Part shown: positions 12,311 through 21,680 of the stretch, in pieces
How positions within the stretch are numbered: position 1 is the stretch's first letter
How the letters are laid out: every line of letters begins with the position of its first letter
Assembly (NCBI GenBank): GCA_947579605.1
Contig: OX388307.1
Coordinates: 9,959,237 to 10,023,236, forward strand
Reading direction: 5' to 3'
Length of the DNA stretch: 64,000 nt
Source of the DNA: Athripsodes cinereus
Taxonomy: Eukaryota; Arthropoda; Insecta; Trichoptera; Leptoceridae
Notes under the pieces: model-generated
What the model was told of the DNA's origin: nothing
The model's database searches: none
What the model saw: the letters and a program-made list of their open reading frames with translations, nothing else
Position numbers and translations under genes: made by a program

Positions 12311-12663
12311 CATGAATTAAACTATCATTTACCACCGTGAAATTTTATGCAACTATGTAAATTTAAACATAGCCGTATCATCTTGGGAGACGATGAACGT
12401 TCGTGACATTCAAAAACTGCAATCATTGACAATAATATCGCTATAATTTACCAAATGGAGCTAAATCACCATTGAATTAAAATGAGAGGATAGTAGAGAC
12501 TACGAATATGTGCAAAAAATGTATTTGACACATATTGAATTTAAATATAGACGTGGGGAAACTGTCCGTGGATGCGTTTGCTCACATTAGAGTCATTAGA
12601 CCAAAATGGTGTTCCAATGAACATTTCCAACTCTCTGTTGGCGCAGTTTAAGCACAATAAATA

Positions 12664-12930
12664 ATTTTTGGCACCGATTTATTACTATGGATGAAACTAG
12701 GAGACATTATTATATGCCCGACAACAAAAATACTGACAAAACATTCAAAAAGGGGAATCGGCTACAAAAAAATAAAACTTTTTTTAGGCTGGAAAAGTGA
12801 TGGTGACTGTTTTTAAGAATAGTCATGGAGTTATCTTGAACGACTATCTTCAAATGAGAAAAACTATAACAGGAGCACACATCACATCATAATTTGACAA
12901 GACAATTTTTAGCACAGACGAATCTCTTTT
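12664..12930 (+). pseudogene. Mariner transposase relic, copy 2
   Basis: The frame starting FWHRFITMDETRRHYYMPD continues to about 12795, then after a +1 shift reads GKVMVTVFKNSHGVILNDYL and RKTITGAHITS. These match mariner blocks: the first catalytic Asp in TMDET, then KVM.tVFWD..GvIL.dYL..gkTItG.yY. The second catalytic Asp (FWD) is replaced by Asn (FKN), the usual Trp residues are lost, and there is an in-frame stop. It covers the same catalytic region as 12150-12310, so two mariner copies or a duplicated piece are present. Confidence 0.75.
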
Positions 12931-15437
12931 ATTTAAAAAAAAAACATGGTATCGTTAGCAGTAAACTCTGAAAAATTAAATAAACTACCAAAAAAATCTT
13001 AGGAAATATTTCATTAATCAACAGAAAATCGAACCCGAGACCTTATGTATGAAAAGTCAGAGTAAGAACCCACTACACAACAAATAATGATATCGTTGTA
13101 TTTAATATTCATGATGAAATCTTATGTTCGTAAAAGTTATACAGCAAATGCTAAAACTAAAAAGTGTTCCAGCACGTGACTTGTTATAAAGATGTTTCGC
13201 ATTCAAATAACAATATTGTTTCCTTTCCCAGCTACACGGATAGGCTTTCCATCACATGGCGTTTCAAGAAAATTCGATTAAAGAGAATCGTAAATTACAT
13301 GAAATGATAAATTCTTATAATATTTTGAGGGTTTCCCATCACAAACTAAACAACATAATATAGGTACAATAATCGTCATCAATCAATCATTATTTAACTC
13401 TCAATGAATCAATAGTCGTTTTCTTTCAAATCCAATAAGTAGAATTATATTTCTCCGCTGAATTTGAAGAGAATGCGATATACTTATTAACATAAATAAT
13501 AATCCTTGTAATGCGTACAGGTAAATAATGAGTAATTCTACAGAAAAAAGCAGCATCAGAGCTGCTTAAAGTGAATAATATTTTAACGATATTAAAAAAA
13601 AAAACTCCTAATAATCTCCTACCCATTATATTATGGCATGATGTTGAAAGAGATTGCTCCCGATTAACTAGACCGAATACAGAAATAATGAGTCCATCCT
13701 CAGAAATATGTATACATATGTACCTAAATCTCAACGGCCCTCGAGCTATTTTTTTTATACTTTGGTTACGACAGTGAGAGAAAAATTGAAGACATTATAA
13801 TTAAAAGAGGTCCAGAGATCGTACTTCATTTGTGGTACTACATGTGGTACTTACTCAAGCAAGATTTAGAAGTGATCTAACAATGCCTAGATGCCCATTA
13901 TTGATAAATTACAGCTTGCACCTATGGTTTTATTTATTTTAGAAAATAATAGTTTATTCAATGTCGCCCAAAAAGGAGAGTATCATAAGTTCAGTTCAAT
14001 TAAATAATCAGGAAAATTGAAAGAAATAGAATCTGTTAGTGTGAGCTAATATTAAGTAGCAAAAATAACAACCCTAGATGTGTGGACAGAGATTCAAGAA
14101 GCAATGCAGAAAAGAAAAGTAAGTACATACGTTTCACTAAAGTAGGTAGATAATTCGATATATAATTTATACGAAATTATATATCTACTAAATGATAAAC
14201 TCAATATTATTATTTTATTTGCGATAATAAACAACAAAACAAAATAATATCGATTCTTAGAACGGAACACTGCTTACAAATATAATAAAAGGAAAAATCT
14301 CTAGATAGGTAAATATACCTACTGTTGCCTTGCCTACCTAGTACCCATTTGATATTTTCTTTTCGTGGTTTGATTAATAGCGGTAAATAAAAATTAATAA
14401 ATCTTCATAGAAAAAATATAGATATTATGTTCTAAGATTATTTGACAAAATAACAATTAATATATTACAAATGTTTTATTTAATAGATATTATCACCTTA
14501 TTTAGTCTCTTAAAACTGGAATTACCATATTAATAAATGAATGAATATGTCTTAATCTGCCTGTGAAATCATTGAACATCCACGTTATAAAATAATGTGT
14601 AGAATATTTTTAATGTAATCGTATCACCCACCATAAATAAATAGTGAAAAAATCTAAATTAATTATTATTCATTTATTAAATAGCGGCTTATACCATTTA
14701 AACCAATTATAAAAAGAACTCAATTCATATTTCCTTATATGGTAATTAGAAATTATAGAAACAATAACTTAATAATAGAGGGTATTGTGACTGTGGTGCA
14801 GCACAGACCATGCCACACTTGTTGGAGAGTCTATTGTGCCCTGTCACATGTAGGTACTATGGAGGATATTTTTGGTACGTATCTCCACCTGCTGTGCGTT
14901 TTGCACAGTACTGGAGATCAGTTTGATTGTTTTTTTTTTCTGGGTTACGACACGATAAATAAATAGAGGGTATTACATTCCTTACTTCCAAAAAATATAT
15001 AAAATAATTTAAACAAATTTAATATATATATATATATATTATAAAGACTATATTGTATATTATTATATATTTGTATGCTGCTGGTATTTGCAGCAGAGCA
15101 TGATTATTGTTACCCATGCGACTAAATTTCTGTTATTGGTTTTGTTTCTTTTCTATTTTAGTGCATTTTATATATATATATATAAGCAAACTAAACTTTT
15201 AGTTTAATATGTAATAGAATATAGACTTGAAGATATCTAATCATAAAACATTATAAGAGGGTTTCTTATTATTTCAAAATTCAAATGCATTACTCCCAAC
15301 GAGATCTTAATCGAAAATCTTCAATATCACATTAGTATTATGATAACATTATTCTTTATACCTAGTTTCAAGATTAACACATTTGAAACAAAAATAAATA
15401 ATTAAAAAGATTCATAGGATCATCGGTTAATTTTTCA
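12931..15437. other. Spacer with a tRNA-like site and AT microsatellites
   Basis: No protein gene is supported. On the minus strand at about 13020-13078, GTGTAGTGGGTTC then GTCTCGGGTTCGATTTTC resemble pol III A and B boxes, perhaps a SINE head. (AT)n tracts lie at about 15023-15040 and 15170-15184. The 75-residue frame at 14739-14966 is not recognised. Confidence 0.45.
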
Positions 15438-15452
15438 GATAGAATCTGGAAT

Positions 15453-15820
15453 TATTGTATGTAACACAGTCTGTTGTGTTGAAAACTGGATTTTCACTTA
15501 CTCAGAAGTGTGGATGTCAATCAAATTAAGTTTTGAACTACTCTAGATGACTCGTACACATTGAATTGCTCAGAAAAATGGACATTAATATTTTTGCCCA
15601 GACTAGTTCACATTGATTTATCACCAACGTACACACGGTATATATAATATACCTAACTAGTATGTAACCTAATTCATTAGGTTAGACTAGTGGTTAACAC
15701 ACTCGCCTTGCAAGCGAGGGGTCGTGGGTTCGATCCTCAGTCTGGGCAAAAATATTAATGTCCATTTTTCTGAGCAATTCAATGTGTACGAGTCATCTAG
15801 AGTAGTTCAAAACTTAATTT
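15453..15820 (+). mobile_element. Fold-back repeat with tRNA-Ala-like core, copy 1
   Basis: Arms of 84 bp at 15521-15604 and 15739-15822 are exact reverse complements, with a 134-nt loop that holds a body segment and a tRNA-like sequence. A 15-bp direct repeat GATAGAATCTGGAAT lies at 15438-15452 and 15821-15835 and probably marks the insertion, although about 68 bp of unassigned sequence (15453-15520) then lies inside the unit. The single-armed relative at 50262-50476 differs from both arms at the same positions, so the inverted arm here arose after the copies separated. It is probably a tRNA-derived retroposon with an inverted duplication of its 3' part. Confidence 0.8.
15682..15748 (+). tRNA. 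tRNA-Ala(UGC)-like sequence, probable pseudogene or SINE head
   Basis: Acceptor strands TTAGACT and AGTCTGG can pair (with G-T pairs). The anticodon arm is CTCGC/GCGAG with loop CTTGCAA, giving anticodon TGC. The T arm holds GGGTTCGATCC, a good B box, and GACTAGTGGTTA is a weak A box. The D arm does not fold normally. It lies in a repeat present twice in the window, so a functional tRNA gene is unlikely. Confidence 0.5.
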
Positions 15821-16150
15821 GATAGAATCTGGAATATTAAGTACCTACCTACTAATTTGAGCTTAAAAAGTTTAAAAGATTTGAGATCAGACTATGCTGG
15901 TTGTAGCTTCCATACAAATTTATTTATTATTTATTGCTTTGAATATGATTGTAAACAAAACACAGATTAACGATTATTAATTCATAATACATTATAGAAA
16001 TGAACTATTGTTTGAATTACTGGTAAATATTATGAAATGTATTTTATTGGACAATATCATTTAAAACAATAGATTTCAATCAAAGACTTTACAAGGCTCC
16101 CTCGTGAAAACCTTTATTGAATTCATGTAGGTAATGAAAACATTACTTAA

Positions 16151-17084
16151 CCCTTGGTTACTACTAAAAAATAAATGTTACACGAATGCTACTCAAGGGT
16201 CATCCTGACCCTCCCATAAAACACACTATTTATTTAAAAAAATATATTTTGCAATTAAATAATACACAATTAATTGTTATCTAAACAGTTTGGACATACA
16301 ATGATTAAGCATGTGTTGCAAATTGGAATTTTACAAGAAGAACAAACACTGTAAGTTTTCCGATTTTTTTTATACGGGAAAATACCTACTGCGACGCTTC
16401 CTTTTAAATAAAACATTAGTAACAACTGGAACAGATCTTTGAAGCAGTGGCACTTTCAACACCTTTGATGTCATTATACGCAATAGCCAGGGTATCTTTT
16501 TTGTGGTATAAATTGTGGTGTAAATCTTTTATTCTATGTGGTATAAATTGTCTTGGAATCTATCTTTTATTTGACTTTATGATGTAAAAGGTAAGGATAA
16601 GAAAGCAGAAGTAGAAGCATCTGAATTTGTAAAAATATCTTTCTCTACAAAATCATTACCATCAACCAAGGCATTCACAATATTTTAGTTTGTAAACATA
16701 TTTCTTTTACCCATATCTGCGGCAAAGACACATCCAAAGTAAATAATAAAACAAGTAAAAATATTTCAAAAACCTATGATTAAATGGAGTATAAAAATAT
16801 CTTATAATTATAATAATTTTACACAAAAGAATACAATCTAAATTAAAACAAATAGTTTTCATTTACTGACGCCAATCCTACTCAAGGGTCAATATGACCC
16901 TGTCACTGTTGTCATGGCGCGAAATTTGAAAAAGATGGCTGAATACAATTACCATGAGCTAGAACATAATATACAATGCTGAGAATACATAAGAGTATAA
17001 GTGCGGTTGTCTAAAAGTTATTGTACGAAAAAATTGTATACAAATGTTTCAGGGTCATTTTGACCCTTAAGTAGTAACCAAGGG
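16151..17084 (-). mobile_element. Internally deleted piggyBac element
   Basis: Termini are CCCTTGGTTACTACT and its exact reverse complement, flanked by TTAA at 16147-16150 and 17085-17088, which is the piggyBac target duplication. Subterminal repeats of the form AGGGTCAnnnTGACCCT occur near 16195, 16885 and 17051. At 934 bp it is too short for a transposase gene, but it keeps the 3' coding end on the minus strand and possibly a trace of the 5' end. It is a non-autonomous deletion derivative. Confidence 0.9.
16270..16440 (-). pseudogene. piggyBac transposase C-terminal Cys-rich domain remnant
   Basis: The minus frame ending at the stop codon 16270-16272 reads RKTYSVCSSCKIPICNTC and then CPNCLDNN. 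This is the CxxC...CxxC...CxxC cysteine-rich domain that closes piggyBac transposases and binds the element ends. Upstream, in another frame, VPLLQRSVPVVTNVLFKRKR leads into it, showing a frameshift. The catalytic Asp region is absent. Farther upstream a frame with MGKRNMFTN then a stop and ALVDGNDF could be the decayed N-terminus, which is only a guess. Confidence 0.7.
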
Positions 17085-17088
17085 TTAA

Positions 17089-17463
17089 ACATACAGTAGT
17101 AGAATTTCTGTACGTACAATGAAATGGAAAAGTCAACGTGGAAACAGATCTTATTAAATCATATTCATTATCCCGAGATACAAGTAATAATATCATTATC
17201 AATAATTCTTAAGACTAAATTTCAAGTGCCTAAGTACATATAACAAGAATACCCTTATATTTGATTGTTATAGAGATTTTCTTATCCTTTATAATGATTA
17301 TAACTATAAATTCACAATAGAAATAAAAATCTTTTTAAATGAGTAAGTATATCAATTAAAATTAGAAATAAGTTCTGTATAGAAATATTAATTAATATTA
17401 GAAAAATCTTTATGTACAAATACTAATAATTAGGCACATCTGTAAATAAAATACACGTACATG
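17089..17463. other. Spacer, no gene seen
   Basis: AT-rich sequence with no supported feature. Confidence 0.5.
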
Positions 17464-17690
17464 GACAATTTGTAAAGCGCCGTTTACTCAAAACATGACG
17501 TCAAGGGCACCGTATACCGCGTACGTTACCCGAAACTCCTAACAAAAAGGTACGCCTTCAGCCTTCTTCTAAAGCTCTCTCTATTCACCTCCTCTCAGAA
17601 GCAGCTTGTTTCAGCATTTGGGACCTGCAACATTGACTGCTCTATCTCCAAAAGCCTGTCCTGCGAGATCGAGATGGCTCAATCAGTCTG
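17464..17690 (-). pseudogene. LINE reverse transcriptase C-terminal end plus 3' UTR
   Basis: Read on the minus strand, one frame gives FGDRAVNVAGPKC and then RRRLKAYLFVRSFG with a stop, the usual end of CR1/Jockey-like LINE ORF2 (...FSVAGPxLWN...FkxxLKtyLF). There are in-frame stops, so it is decayed. The following 3' UTR block, GCGCTTTACAAATTGTCCAT on the minus strand, is shared with 30788-30870, linking the two as one family. Confidence 0.6.
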
Positions 17691-18225
17691 TCTTTTGCCT
17701 CACCCTGTGCTGAGCGAAGCAAGAGCCGTCATGATGGTGTAAGTGACAGCGACGGTTAGAATTAAATAACTATGAAGAAAGACAATTTACAAATAATAAT
17801 AATAATGTGCTGCTGCGAATACTCCCGGTAATTCAAAATTCAATCACAGACAGTCCTCATGGCGATAATACAGTAATTCCATTATATATAATGTTAGTCG
17901 GAGTGAAATGTTGAAAGTTTACTATAACCTCACGCCATATCCCACGTGGGGTAGACAGAGAGAACGGATCGTCATAATTATAGATCGAAGGATGAACGAA
18001 AAATTATGATTTTTGAGAAAATATGAACATACTGCCAGTTAACTCTCTTTAATATGAAGTCCAAGATATCAAAATTCTATTAGTTACTATGGTTACTACT
18101 AGAAGGTTTTCCACGAAAATATAAAAGGAATTTTTCTGCTTTATGGAACCGACAATTCCTTACTGATAAGAGTATTTATCCTTTCATTTTCATTAAAGAG
18201 AATCAAAGCAAAATAACGGTAATAT
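17691..18225. other. Spacer with a CCACGTGGGGTA repeat fragment
   Basis: At about 17926-17990 CACGCCATATCCCACGTGGGG then AGAGAGAACGGATCGTCAT matches a short repeat also at 39597, 40226, 41026 and 42130. Nothing else is recognised. Confidence 0.5.
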
Positions 18226-18233
18226 GATTCAAC

Positions 18234-19102
18234 TACAGGGTAATTTATCCCGGATTATTTTCGTTCCCGGGAAACGGGAAATTTAAAAATTAATTTTCCG
18301 GGAATCCCGGGAAATTCATAATTATATTTATTAATATTCAATTTTCAACAAATTTGGTAGAAAAACTCTCAAAACTTGTTGACCCTTGCAAACATTTTGA
18401 TTTGGTAAAAAAAAAAACAAATTTTTGTTACCAATATAAGTTATTTGCTTAAAAAAAACTAAATAGCAGACTGACGAGATTTGTTTAGGTACTCTTTGTT
18501 ATATCAAAATACAAATTGTTTACAAAATATATATACTTTTAATTTTTATTCATCCTATCAACCAAATAAATATTATGGATTTTGGCAAAGCTTTTTTAAT
18601 AAACAAAAATCGAGTTCATTTGGTGATTTTTGACTTCAAAAAATGAGAAATTTTAACAACAAAAAAAGATTTTTTAAATCGGTTGATATCCATGAATAAA
18701 ACAAAAAATTGAGAGTTTGCTGCACTAATATTTTTAAAAACTAACTTACTTTTCGAAATATTAAAAAAACATGAAATATCTTAGGATCTTTTACATTGTT
18801 GGCCAAACACACCCCGATTTCGATGTTTAGAATTATGCTTTTTTCAAACGAATACATTGAAGCTATATAATTAACTTTTTTTTAAGTAAAACAATAATAT
18901 TGGTTATAAATATTTGTTTTCATATTTTATCACATCAAAATGTTCGTCAGATTCAACAAGTTTATTACGACTATTACAGTTAACTTAACAAAAATTTCGG
19001 TACCGATATGGCGATCTGCATGACAAATAATTTGTGTTTTTTCCGGGAAATGATTCGTTTTTCCCCGGGAAACGGGAAATAAAAATTAGAGGGTTTTCTC
19101 TA
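18234..19102. mobile_element. hAT-like non-autonomous element with CCCGGGAAA words
   Basis: Flanks carry a near-identical 8-bp repeat (GATTCAAC at 18226-18233, GATTCAAG at 19103-19110). The left end has dense CCCGGGAAACGGGAAA-type words, and the right end repeats them as CCCCGGGAAACGGGAAAT, mirrored as subterminal repeats. Terminal inverted repeats are weak (TACAGGGTAA against TAGAGAAAAC), so the exact ends are uncertain. The interior from about 18340 to 18990 is an inverted relative of the interior of the TTAA element at 57261-57977. No transposase is encoded. Confidence 0.6.
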
Positions 19103-19110
19103 GATTCAAG

Positions 19111-20100
19111 TGTTCAACATAGGTTATTTATATTTAAAAAAAGATTATTATTGTAACTATAACCGACAGACGTTCGATCATTTTTTTAAATTACTTTGTC
19201 TGTTGACAAACAAGTCAACGTAAAGCACACAAATGTAATTACGTTGAAAAAACTTTGAAATGCCATACTGCAAAATGACAGTTGTTGACATAGTATAGTT
19301 TCTGTCTGAGCAATAGATATAATAGATTGTAATAATCCCCGCGGATTTCCCTCACGCTGCACGTCCAACCGGATGTGTCGTGCTCCTGACAGGTGTCACT
19401 GCCTGCCGCCTGGTCTCCTCTTCTCTTGTCCTAATACAATAGGGGTGTTCTGAGAAACGTTCCAACCAGAGTACACAATATTGAACGAAGTAGCTACACA
19501 ACACAAGAATGTAAAAACGATGCATTAAACATTTACATATAGACAATCTGTGGACATTTTCACAAGATGAAACTTACGTCAAACAAACTTACAAACTCTC
19601 GATGCAGTCTTCGTCTAGAATCTTTTAATTTATCTAACTAAGTTATTATAGGTAAAATGCATGTTGTTTTTTTTTAATTATTTTATTATTCTTTATTATT
19701 TTGGGTATAATTGTTGTTCTTATTATTTGCGTTTGTTAACATGTAAAAGGCGTAAGGCATGAATGTGCAATAAAAAATATATTATATTGAATACAATTCC
19801 TAGTGCAGTGTACTAGTGATATCTTATATGTAGGTATGTATAATGTATAGTTGTATGACGCATCAGTATCTGGTACTTGACTTAAAGAGGATTGCTGTCC
19901 ACTGAGATAATGATAGAATCCTCAAGGTCGCTTAGAGTCACCTACCACTTACTTTGTATATATTTTGATCGTGGGCAAGTAAAAGTATGCACGGGTAGAA
20001 TGCCCATGCGAGTCTCAGTGGAAATTATTTCAATTATTAACTGCAAGCTGTAATTATGAGAACTACATATATAATCTAGATCATAGGATACTGTTTACAT
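19111..20100. other. Spacer with a LINE-tail-like block
   Basis: Near 19740-19790, AAAAGGCGTAAGGCATG followed by AATAAAAAATAT resembles the LINE tail at 5126-5180. A GC-richer patch at 19335-19440 carries no recognised gene; the two short minus frames over it are not similar to anything I know. Confidence 0.4.
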
Positions 20101-20183
20101 TTGTTTTATTGAATTATTATTCTACAAGTGCGGTACAACAGGGGAGTTTTAGTTTTACAAAACAGAATTGGAGATGTATTTAG

Positions 20184-20693
20184 TGATGTGAGAAGAGAAA
20201 ATTCTCCAAAGAAATTTCTCGAGAACGAGAAATTTCTCCGAGAATTTCTCCTCTGATGGAAGAGAAATTTCTCTCCATAATTTTTCTTGGTGGTATTATG
20301 ACCTTTCGCTCAGTACACTTCGCAGCCAACCTGATTGATCCAAAAATTTGTGGGGCTGATTAAGGCCCAAATCAGAGGTTATTAACACTTTTTTCCATGT
20401 ACGAACCTGCTTTTTTTTTAACTTAAATATGGGCATGTGGGGTGTCAAAAATCAAGATTTTTCATCAGTTATTAGCACTTTTTTCTATGTAGGTACCTAA
20501 CATTTTTTGTTTCCATAATTAATTGTAGACATATTGGTGATAAATTGTCTCAACATTTGTACATTGTTATTGATTGATTGAATAAAGTATTTATTATTAT
20601 TATACTGTTAAATAAAAAATAAAAAAAAATCTCGGAAAATTCTCTACTTCGAGAAATTTACCGACAAAATTTTCGGTAAATTTCTACACATAC
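20184..20693. mobile_element. Probable small hAT element with GAGAAATTTCTC words
   Basis: Both ends carry arrays of palindromic GAGAAATTTCTC-like words (left 20195-20275, right 20630-20690). The flanks carry GTATTTAG (20176-20183) and GCATTTAG (20694-20701), a 7-of-8 match. Ends TGATGTGAGAAG and (reverse complement) GTATGTGTAGAAA are similar but not identical. The centre contains two units like the 96-bp array at 55395-55990 and an (ATT)n tail. It appears to be inserted in the LINE 3' UTR. No coding capacity. Confidence 0.5.
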
Positions 20694-20767
20694 GCATTTA
20701 GTTACACTTTATTTATATTTTTAATTACACCTACAGATATATTCAATATACATAACAACACCAGAAA

Positions 20768-20883
20768 CTACACACCACCAGGAACCACGTCAACATTTAT
20801 GTGTTTCACCATTTCTTTCTTGAACTTTTTGAAATCATTTATTGTTCTTATCTCATTTGGTAGTTCATTGAAGTATTTGATAC
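20768..20883 (-). pseudogene. LINE ORF2 C-terminal segment, separated by hAT insertion
   Basis: On the minus strand this encodes YFNELPNEIRTINDFKKFKK and then HINVDVVPGGV with a TAG stop at 20768-20770. The LPxxIR...FKxxLK-like pattern is the normal end of CR1/Jockey-type ORF2. It continues the reading frame of the 24852-27426 part exactly when the hAT and one target-site copy are removed (the codons for HYAYL join to GIKYF). The segment has no disabling change of its own; it was disconnected by the insertion. Confidence 0.85.
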
Positions 20884-21157
20884 CTAGGTAATAGGGCATG
20901 TAATATCGGACGATTTTCAATTCCGATACTGATTTCCGATATTCGAACTCAATATCGGAATTCCGATATTAGTATCGGAATTACACATATTCGTTAGAAA
21001 GTGCACATTTTCTTCATACCTTGCACAAATTCGGTAGGTAGGTATATAGGAGAAATGAGTACAACGTAAAAAAATATTCGTATTCTTTAATTTGGCACAA
21101 AAAATAGTTGTTTACAGATTATTATCCCATACTTATTACTAATTAAACTACCTAACT

Positions 21158-21655
21158 CAAAATCAACATTATTAAAACTTCTTATGATCCAAAATGTGGA
21201 AGCAAAATCAACAACTAAGAACAACAACTCAGAATCAACATTATTAAAACTTCTGATAACCCAAAATGTGGAAGCAAAATCAACAACTAAGAACAACAAC
21301 TCAGAATCAACATTATTAAAACTTCTTACAATCCAAAATGTGGAAGCAAAATCAACAACTAAGAACAACAACTCAGAATCAACATTATTAAAACTTCTTA
21401 TAATCCAAAATGTGGAATCAAAATCAACAACTAAGATCAACAACTCAGAATCAACATTATTAAAACTTCTTATATTTTAAAGTGTGGAAGCAAAATTAAC
21501 AATTAAGAACCAATATTATTAAAACTTCTTAAATTTTAAAGTGTGGAAACAAAATCAACAACTAAGAACAACAATTCAGAATCAATATCAACAAAAATTT
21601 CTTATTTTTTAAAATGTGGAAGCAAAATTAACAACTTCTAAGAACAACAATTATT
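21158..21655. repeat. 72-bp tandem repeat inside the hAT 3' region
   Basis: About four well-preserved units of 72 bp (containing AACATTATTAAAACTTCT, AATGTGGAAGCAAAATCAAC and AAGAACAACAACTCAG) run from 21160 to 21480, followed by two or three diverged and shortened units to 21655. Because 72 is a multiple of three, the array is open on both strands (98- and 118-residue frames), but these are products of repetition and not genes. Confidence 0.9.
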
Positions 21656-21680
21656 AGAAATAAAGAGTAAATAGGAACGT

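Noticed and set aside
15682..15748. Functional tRNA-Ala(UGC) gene
   Set aside because: The D arm does not fold properly, and the sequence is inside a repeat with a second copy at 50336-50402; a SINE-type or pseudogene origin fits better.
21184..21480. 98- and 118-residue open frames on opposite strands with repeated peptides
   Set aside because: They result from a 72-bp tandem repeat, a multiple of three without stops. No independent evidence of a gene.
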